Part shown: positions 58,993 through 64,000 of the stretch, in pieces
Layout of the letters: the number at the start of each line of letters is the position of its first letter
Position numbering within the stretch: the first letter of the stretch is position 1
Source of the DNA: JAFAZI01 sp035501255
Lineage (GTDB): Bacteria > Actinomycetota > Actinomycetes > JAFAQI01
DNA: 64,000 nucleotides
Assembly (NCBI GenBank): GCA_035501255.1
Contig: DATJWM010000146.1
Coordinates: 22,416-86,415, forward strand
Direction of reading: 5' to 3'
Position numbers and translations under genes: made by a program
Notes under the pieces: generated by a model
Told to the model about the DNA's origin: nothing
Database searches by the model: none
Seen by the model: the letters and a program-made list of their open reading frames with translations, nothing else

Positions 58993-60683
58993 CGCCCGGA
59001 ACCGGCAGCGGCGTCGGTTGGCCCGGTAGTCGACCGCCGACTGAAGCCGGTGAAGTTGCCTCGGTGCGGGCCAGAATCACTCTGCTGTGCGTTCGCTTGC
59101 CGGTTTCGGCGATGGGCCCGGCGCCAGCGCCGCGACACCGTCCTCGATCCGTCCCGATTGAGCACGCTGCCGATCAATCGCGCCTCGGTCCCGGCCAGCA
59201 GGTCGGCCAACTCGGCCAACTCGCTGCGTCGGGTGGAACCCGCGTCGGCGACGACAATCACCGCGTCGACGATCGGAATCAGCGGGACGGCGTCGGCGAA
59301 CTCGAGCATCGCCGGCGCGTCGACCACCGTGATGTCGACGAAGGCTTGGTTCTGGCTGACCTGCCGGGCCAGGATCAGCGGGTTGAGCAATCGACCCGCA
59401 GGCGCGGGACGCTCGGTGCTCGCCATCAAGGTCAGATGTCCGCCGGTGTCGTCGGTGACACCGAATTCCAGTTCCTTCGTCGGGGCGTCGAGCGTCTGCG
59501 CCGTACTGATCGGTACGACGTTGATCAAACCGGCCGATTGGTCCGGCGCGAACAGCTTGTGCACCTGCGGAGGTGCGAGGTCTGCCGACACGAGCCAGAC
59601 CCGGAAGCCGAGTTCGACGAAGGTCGCCGAGAGGTTGGCGGAGACCGAACTGCGGCCCTCTCCCTGGCGCGGGCTCACGATCAGGATCGAGCTGATCGGA
59701 TCCTTCGCCGCGGTGACGATCAGCCGGTTGGCCAGGAGGCGATAGGCCTCGGCGAGTTTCGGGTGCGAGCTTCCCTCCGCCGCAACGTCATGAGTGCGCC
59801 AAGGGACTGCTCGAAGAACCGGCACCCGGGCGAGAACCGGGATGCCGAGGATGTCGACCAGGTCCCGCGGACCGCGGATGTGATCGTCGCTCGCGTCGAT
59901 GATGAACGCCGCGATCAAGCCGAGAACGAGGCCCGCGACCAGCCCGGCAGCGAGGACGACGGCGGAGCCGGGACCGGCGGGACCCGACGGGAGGGTCGCC
60001 GGCTGCCCCACCGCGGCCTGCGGGTCGACGGTGTCCAGGTTCGTCAACGCAGTCGCGTTCGACGCGATCTGCGGCACCAGCGCGGTGAGCCTTGCGTTGA
60101 TTTCCGCCCTCGTCGCCGGACTGGTGGTGCGGTCGAGTCGCTGCGCGAGCACCAGATGCTTCACGTCGAGCGCGCGTCTGGCCGCGACCAGCGACGCCCG
60201 GAGCGTCGCGACGTTGTCGGCGATCGTGGTCCGCCGGTTGGCAAGGTAGGCGTGGGAGAAAGCGTTCGCGCCGGTCTGGGCCGCTGTCGCGGTCGCCGCA
60301 CTGTAGGCGAAGTCGAGGATCTGTGTGGACGCCGGCACGGTAACCGTCAGGTGCGCGAGCGCCTGCGCGGGCGTGATCGCGCCACCGATCGTCCGCGCTG
60401 CAATGTCGGCCACGGCGGCCGACGTCGCGATCTTCTGCTCGGTGGGCATCGAGACCGCGGACGCCACCGGGGTCGATCCGGGCGCGAACTCGTTTGAGGT
60501 CGCCTGCGACACGCGGACCTGCGCGTGGGAGACGTAGTGAACGGTCCGGGCGTGCAAGAAGAGCACGCTCGCGAGCAGGCCCACCGCGACGAAACCGGCA
60601 ACGAGGCGCCACCGTCGCTCGACGACGGCGAGCTGGTCGCGCAGCGTCACCGACTCGGCCGGTACGAACTGTTGATCAGCCAC
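58989..60683 (-). CDS. Wzc-like chain-length/tyrosine-kinase protein with degenerate P-loop
   Basis: A 564-residue protein of the Wzc/CapAB type. The N-terminal Wzz domain has TM helix 1 (LVAGFVAVGLLASVLFLHA) and a large coiled periplasmic region (AARRALDVKHLVLAQRLDR), then TM helix 2 (VVLAAGLVAGLVLGLIAAF). The cytoplasmic ATPase part has SPRQGEGRSSVSAN at the P-loop position: GEGRS (residues 341-345), with Arg344 in place of the invariant Lys. Walker A' reads WLVSADLAPPQ, roughly as expected. The C-terminal tail is basic and has no tyrosine cluster. It is likely an inactive or altered kinase acting as a chain-length scaffold. GTG start at 60683. Confidence 0.85.
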   Translation of the reverse strand: MADQQFVPAESVTLRDQLAVVERRWRLVAGFVAVGLLASVLFLHARTVHYVSHAQVRVSQATSNEFAPGSTPVASAVSMPTEQKIATSAAVADIAARTIGGAITPAQALAHLTVTVPASTQILDFAYSAATATAAQTGANAFSHAYLANRRTTIADNVATLRASLVAARRALDVKHLVLAQRLDRTTSPATRAEINARLTALVPQIASNATALTNLDTVDPQAAVGQPATLPSGPAGPGSAVVLAAGLVAGLVLGLIAAFIIDASDDHIRGPRDLVDILGIPVLARVPVLRAVPWRTHDVAAEGSSHPKLAEAYRLLANRLIVTAAKDPISSILIVSPRQGEGRSSVSANLSATFVELGFRVWLVSADLAPPQVHKLFAPDQSAGLINVVPISTAQTLDAPTKELEFGVTDDTGGHLTLMASTERPAPAGRLLNPLILARQVSQNQAFVDITVVDAPAMLEFADAVPLIPIVDAVIVVADAGSTRRSELAELADLLAGTEARLIGSVLNRDGSRTVSRRWRRAHRRNRQANAQQSDSGPHRGNFTGFSRRSTTGPTDAAAGSGR

Positions 60684-60868
60684 TCGCTCGGGCTCTCCTC
60701 GGTGCGCCTGAGGAACCGCACACGCTCAAATCGGAAAACCCACCTTATCTGCCGGACAACACCCACGGATCCGTCATTCAGCCCAACCCGTCACACCGGT
60801 CACAGACGCCCGGACGGCGTACACCCCTCGTCGCTGTGCGGGGAGCGAAGCGAGGGAGCCGAGCGCAC

Positions 60869-61453
60869 CTAGTCGTTGAACCGATTCTGGGTGGCGGCCA
60901 GGCCGTCCGAGAGCAACGACTCGGTCGCGTCGGCCGCCCGATCGAGCTGAAGCGGAAGCTCCTTGCGCTCCGCCGCGGTGAAGGGTCGCAGCACGAAGTC
61001 CGCCGGATCCTGGCGACCGGGGGGACGGCCGACCCCAAACCGCACCCGAAAGAATTCGCCGGACCCGAGCGAGCGGCGCAGCGACCTCAGCCCGTTGTGC
61101 CCGTTGTCGCCACCACCGAGTTTGACCCGCAAGGTGCCCGGTTCAAGGTCAATCTCGTCGTGAACGACGACCAGCTGCTCGATCGGCGTCTTGTAGAAGG
61201 TCCGCAGCGAGGCCACCGGACCGCCCGATTCGTTCATGTACGACTTCGGCTTCGCCAGCACGACGCGATGGCCCGACAGATGGGTTTCGATGACCTCCGC
61301 CCGCGACTTGTGCGACCGGAAGGCTGCGCCGACCCGATCCGCGAGCTCGTCGAGCACCAAGAAGCCGGCGTTGTGTCTCGTTGCGGCGTACCCGGGACCG
61401 GGATTGCCGAGGCCGACGATCAGCCATGGCCCATCGTCGGCCACGACGATCAC
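60869..61453 (-). CDS. pth: Peptidyl-tRNA hydrolase
   Basis: A 194-residue enzyme that cleaves peptidyl-tRNA. The substrate motif is LIVGLGNPGPGYAATRHNAGF with the catalytic His in RHNAG; the conserved Asn is in KPKSYMNESGGPVASL, and the Asp is in VVHDEIDLEPGTLRVK. GGDNGHNGLRSLRRSLGS closes the site. The start at 61453 overlaps the rplY stop by four bases, and the gene is at the end of the glmU-prs-rplY-pth block. Confidence 0.96.
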   Translation of the reverse strand: MIVVADDGPWLIVGLGNPGPGYAATRHNAGFLVLDELADRVGAAFRSHKSRAEVIETHLSGHRVVLAKPKSYMNESGGPVASLRTFYKTPIEQLVVVHDEIDLEPGTLRVKLGGGDNGHNGLRSLRRSLGSGEFFRVRFGVGRPPGRQDPADFVLRPFTAAERKELPLQLDRAADATESLLSDGLAATQNRFND

Positions 61454-62115
61454 TCGCTGGCGGCGTCGCCCTCGGGCGCAGCCGCAGCCGGCTCGCCACC
61501 CTCCGCAGCAGCGGCGGGCTCGACCACGCCCGCTTCGGCCTCGCCGGCGCCTTCGGCTTCGAGTTGCTCCGCCGTCGGTGCGGCCACGATGTGCAGGATC
61601 ATCTGCTCGGGTTCGCCCGCGATTTCGACGCCATCAGGAAGGGTCACTTCGTTCGCGTGTACCGCTGACCCGATCTCCAGCCCGGCGATCGACACCTCCA
61701 CCGCCGTCGGAATGTTCGTTGCTTCAGCGGTTACGGACAGCGCCGTGAGCTCCTGGTTGACCAGGCCGCCCGGGGCAACGTCGCCGACAATGTGGAGCGC
61801 GATGTCGACCGTGATCCGCTCCCCTCGGCGCACCAGGATGAGGTCGACGTGCTCGATCAGACCGCGGATCGGGTCGCGTTGGATCGACTTGGGGAGGGCA
61901 AGCTCCGAGCCGTCCGCGAGCTGAAGGTCGAGCAGGACGTTGGCGCCGTCGGTTCGCAGCGCGTGCTCGAAGTCACGCGTCGGCAGGGAGATGTGGCGCG
62001 GATCGGTGCCATGACCGTAGAGAACTGCCGGAACCTTGCCAGCCCTCCGGGTGCGTCGAGCGCCCCCCTTGCCGAATTCCGTGCGCGGTTCGGCATCGAT
62101 ACGGACCTCGGGCAC
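61450..62115 (-). CDS. rplY: 50S ribosomal protein L25/general stress protein Ctc
   Basis: A 221-residue CTC-type L25. The 5S rRNA-binding N-terminal domain begins RIDAEPRTEFGKGGARRTRR and contains KVPAVLYGHGTDPRHISLP. The C-terminal TL5 domain (about 100-190) has HIVGDVAPGGLVNQELTALS, and a tail very rich in Ala, Glu and Pro follows (GAGEAEAGVVEPAAAAEGGE). GTG start with AGGAG upstream. The prs stop lies about 80 bases upstream. The long acidic tail is common in actinobacterial L25. Confidence 0.95.
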   Translation of the reverse strand: MPEVRIDAEPRTEFGKGGARRTRRAGKVPAVLYGHGTDPRHISLPTRDFEHALRTDGANVLLDLQLADGSELALPKSIQRDPIRGLIEHVDLILVRRGERITVDIALHIVGDVAPGGLVNQELTALSVTAEATNIPTAVEVSIAGLEIGSAVHANEVTLPDGVEIAGEPEQMILHIVAAPTAEQLEAEGAGEAEAGVVEPAAAAEGGEPAAAAPEGDAASE

Positions 62116-62196
62116 GACCTGACTCCTGACGAACTACGGGGATCGATGAGCGCCAGACAGTCTAGGGCCTGTCGGCGAATCCTGCTTCGCGGAGCC

Positions 62197-63177
62197 TCAG
62201 GCGTTGCCGTCGAACAGGGAGGTCACCGATCCGTCGGCGAAAACCTCATGAATCGCGCGGGCCACCAGCGGCGCGATCGAGAGCACGGTCAACCGGTCGA
62301 AATCGCGCTCCGCCTCGATCGGAAGCGTGTTGGTCACCACGACCTCGGAGATCTTGCTGTTGACGATCCGATCGATCGCCGGCCCCGACAGTAGGCCATG
62401 GGTGGCAGCCACGATCACATCCGCGGCCCCGGCGTTCATCAGCGCCTCCGCCGCCTTCGTGACGGTGCCCGCGGTGTCGATCATGTCGTCCACGACGATG
62501 CATGTCCGGCCCTCGACGTCTCCGACCACGCGGTTCGCAACGACCGAGTTCGGGACGGTGATGTCCCTCGTCTTGTGGATGAAGGCCAGCGGCACCCCAC
62601 CGAGTCGTTCCGTCCATCGCTCGGCGACCCGCACCCGCCCGGAGTCCGGAGCGACGACGGCAAGTTGCTTGGGGTCGTAGCGATCGGCGACGTAGTCAGC
62701 GAGGAGGGGCAAGGCGTAGAGGTGATCCACCGGTCCATCGAAGAAGCCCTGGATCTGGCTGGTGTGCAGATCGACGGTGAGAATGCGATTCGCCCCGGCG
62801 GTCTTGTACAGATCCGCGATCAAACGGGCCGAGATCGGCTCCCGTCCCCGACTCTTCTTGTCCTGGCGGGCGTACGGGTAGTACGGGATGACCACGGTGA
62901 TGCGCTTCGCCGAACCGCGCTTGAGCGCGTCGCACATGACGAGGGACTCCATCAACCACTGGTTGACGGGCGTCGTCATCGACTGGACCACGAACGCGTC
63001 GCAGCCGCGGACGGACTCCTCGAACCGGGCGTAGATCTCGCCGTCGGCGAAGTCGCGAATCTCGGTGGGGCTGACCGCAATGTCGAGGGCGACCGCGACT
63101 TCCTGTGCCAGCGCCGGATGCGATCGCCCCGAGAACAGCATCAGGGTCTTCTCGCCTGAGGTCGTCTTGCCGGTCAC
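62197..63177 (-). CDS. prs: Ribose-phosphate diphosphokinase (PRPP synthetase)
   Basis: A 326-residue enzyme making phosphoribosyl pyrophosphate for nucleotides, His and Trp. Motifs are the flexible loop PYYPYARQDKKSRGREPISA, the metal site LTVDLHTSQIQGFFDGPVDH and the PRPP loop CIVVDDMIDTAGTVTKAAEA. Length and motifs are those of class I Prs. GTG at 63177 overlaps the glmU stop by four bases, the usual arrangement of this pair in actinobacteria; GGGAGCAG serves as ribosome site. Confidence 0.97.
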   Translation of the reverse strand: MTGKTTSGEKTLMLFSGRSHPALAQEVAVALDIAVSPTEIRDFADGEIYARFEESVRGCDAFVVQSMTTPVNQWLMESLVMCDALKRGSAKRITVVIPYYPYARQDKKSRGREPISARLIADLYKTAGANRILTVDLHTSQIQGFFDGPVDHLYALPLLADYVADRYDPKQLAVVAPDSGRVRVAERWTERLGGVPLAFIHKTRDITVPNSVVANRVVGDVEGRTCIVVDDMIDTAGTVTKAAEALMNAGAADVIVAATHGLLSGPAIDRIVNSKISEVVVTNTLPIEAERDFDRLTVLSIAPLVARAIHEVFADGSVTSLFDGNA

Positions 63178-64000
63178 TCGTCTGCTCCCTGTTCGCTCTC
63201 GACCGGGGAAGTCTCCTCCATTGTGACGCCTGACTCGCCATCGTGCTCACGCAATCTCCCCGCCGCCGCCGCGGCCGGCGAGTCGGGCCGCTTGCGCTCG
63301 ACCCAGCCGTCGACATTGCGCTGCCTCGCGCGAGCCACCGCAAGCGCACCCGGCGGAACGTCATCAGTGACGACCGACCCGGCCGCCGTGTACGCCCCGT
63401 CGCCCACGGTGACCGGCGCTACCAGCATCGTGTCGGACCCGATCCGTACGTCGTCACCCACCACGGTCTCGTGCTTGTCGGCCCCGTCGTAGTTGACGAA
63501 CACCGTCGCCGCCCCGATGTTGGTCCGCTCACCGATCGTGGCATCCCCGACGTAGGACAGGTGAGGCACCTTGCTGTCCTCACCGATCACCGACTGCTTG
63601 ACCTCGACGTAGGCGCCGACCTTCGCGCCGCGGCCGACAACCGTGCCGGGTCGGAGATAGGAGAACGGCCCGACGGTCGCGCCGGGGTCGATTCGGGCGC
63701 CGGTGCAGTGTGACTTGACGACCACGGCCCCGGCTCCGACGGAGGTATCCCTCAAGGTGCAGTCCGGACCGATTTCGGCGTTGGCGGCGACGTGGGTCGC
63801 ACCGTGCAGCTGGGTGTTCTGATGGACCGTGGCATCGGGATCAAGCGTGACACCCACCCCCATCCAGGTCGTGGCCGGATCGGTGATCGTCACCCCCTCG
63901 CGCATCCAGTGGGCAAGGATCCGATCGCGCATCACCCGGCGGGCGGTCGCCAGCTGGATCCGATCGTTAACCCCCAGAGCCTCGACGTGGTCGGCGGCGC
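63174..64000 (-). CDS. glmU: GlmU C-terminal part (runs off right edge)
   Basis: The last ~275 residues of the bifunctional N-acetylglucosamine-1-phosphate uridylyltransferase/glucosamine-1-phosphate acetyltransferase. The frame stays open to the edge; its first visible residues, DHVEALGVNDRIQLATARRV, are the linker to the acetyltransferase domain. The left-handed beta-helix follows (DCTLRDTSVGAGAVVVKSH), then the active-site region VGPFSYLRPGTVVGRGAKVG, NYDGADKHETVVGDDVRIGS and the catalytic-end motif TAAGSVVTDDVPPGALAVAR. The C-terminal tail is acidic. The uridylyltransferase domain lies outside the window. Confidence 0.95.
   Translation of the reverse strand, partial: AADHVEALGVNDRIQLATARRVMRDRILAHWMREGVTITDPATTWMGVGVTLDPDATVHQNTQLHGATHVAANAEIGPDCTLRDTSVGAGAVVVKSHCTGARIDPGATVGPFSYLRPGTVVGRGAKVGAYVEVKQSVIGEDSKVPHLSYVGDATIGERTNIGAATVFVNYDGADKHETVVGDDVRIGSDTMLVAPVTVGDGAYTAAGSVVTDDVPPGALAVARARQRNVDGWVERKRPDSPAAAAAGRLREHDGESGVTMEETSPVESEQGADE

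Noticed and set aside
58168..59745. 525-codon plus-strand frame opposite PAP2 and Wzc-like genes
   Set aside because: It covers two overlapping recognised genes on the other strand and has no domain signature.
59064..60497. 477-codon plus-strand frame opposite the Wzc-like gene
   Set aside because: Charge-rich shadow of a recognised gene.
1..64000. CRISPR arrays, insertion sequences or transposases
   Set aside because: No regularly spaced repeats, inverted-repeat pairs with a transposase, or Cas genes were seen.

Overview
The window is GC-rich, densely coded DNA from a high-GC actinobacterium. Taxon-informative genes are mca (mycothiol S-conjugate amidase), a split-coenzyme PPOX/F420-type oxidoreductase, a DevR/DevS pair very like the mycobacterial one, a type 5 uracil-DNA glycosylase, and the blocks glmU-prs-rplY-pth and mfd-lipoprotein-mazG-eno-ftsB-DUF501-ppx. 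Many starts are GTG, ATGA/GTGA overlaps are common, and at least eight genes look leaderless. I cannot name the genus; the content fits the broad Frankiales/Mycobacteriales/Streptosporangiales-like part of Actinomycetia.

Region 1 (1-7.5 kb) is a compact dormancy/hypoxia regulon. It holds universal stress proteins, an Acg/Rv3131-like nitroreductase, a heme-GAF histidine kinase (devS), two CBS-domain proteins, a flavin-binding PPOX protein and the NarL-type regulator devR. Seven sites resembling the DosR box (core GGGACYTNCGNCCC) sit upstream of the stress genes. Two tandem sites between the nitroreductase-devS arm and the CBS-CBS-PPOX-devR arm would make the system self-regulating.

Region 2 (7.5-25.3 kb) is mostly housekeeping: a GT39-like membrane mannosyltransferase, the mca-TM-marR operon, greA, ilvA, a ROK kinase, a ChlI-like AAA ATPase with a VWA partner, an MFS permease, the transsulfuration genes metB and cbs, a thiolase, a TrmB/LuxR-type regulator, small enzymes and tRNA-Leu(TAA).

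Region 3 (25.3-30.9 kb) contains a type II NADH dehydrogenase and, divergent from it, a 1252-residue protein joining an MFS-like permease, a second membrane module, a GAF-like region, a degenerate GGDEF and an intact EAL domain. This is the most unusual single gene in the window.

Region 4 (30.9-40.5 kb) runs on the minus strand: mfd, a SurA-like lipoprotein, mazG, eno, ftsB, DUF501, ppx and udgB, coupled by very short overlaps.

Region 5 (40.7-60.7 kb) is an exopolysaccharide/cell-surface island: an Alg14/Alg13-type transferase pair, a GT2, a Wzy-like polymerase, a Wzx-like flippase, two sulfotransferases and an APH-fold kinase. It continues with a secreted GH26-like hydrolase, two related secreted propeller proteins (one with LamG and FN3 repeats), a variant PAP2 phosphatase and a Wzc-like chain-length protein with a degenerate P-loop. 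The island separates mfd from pth-rplY-prs-glmU, which are neighbours in many actinobacteria.

Region 6 (60.9-64 kb) is pth, rplY, prs and the C-terminal part of glmU, which runs off the right edge.
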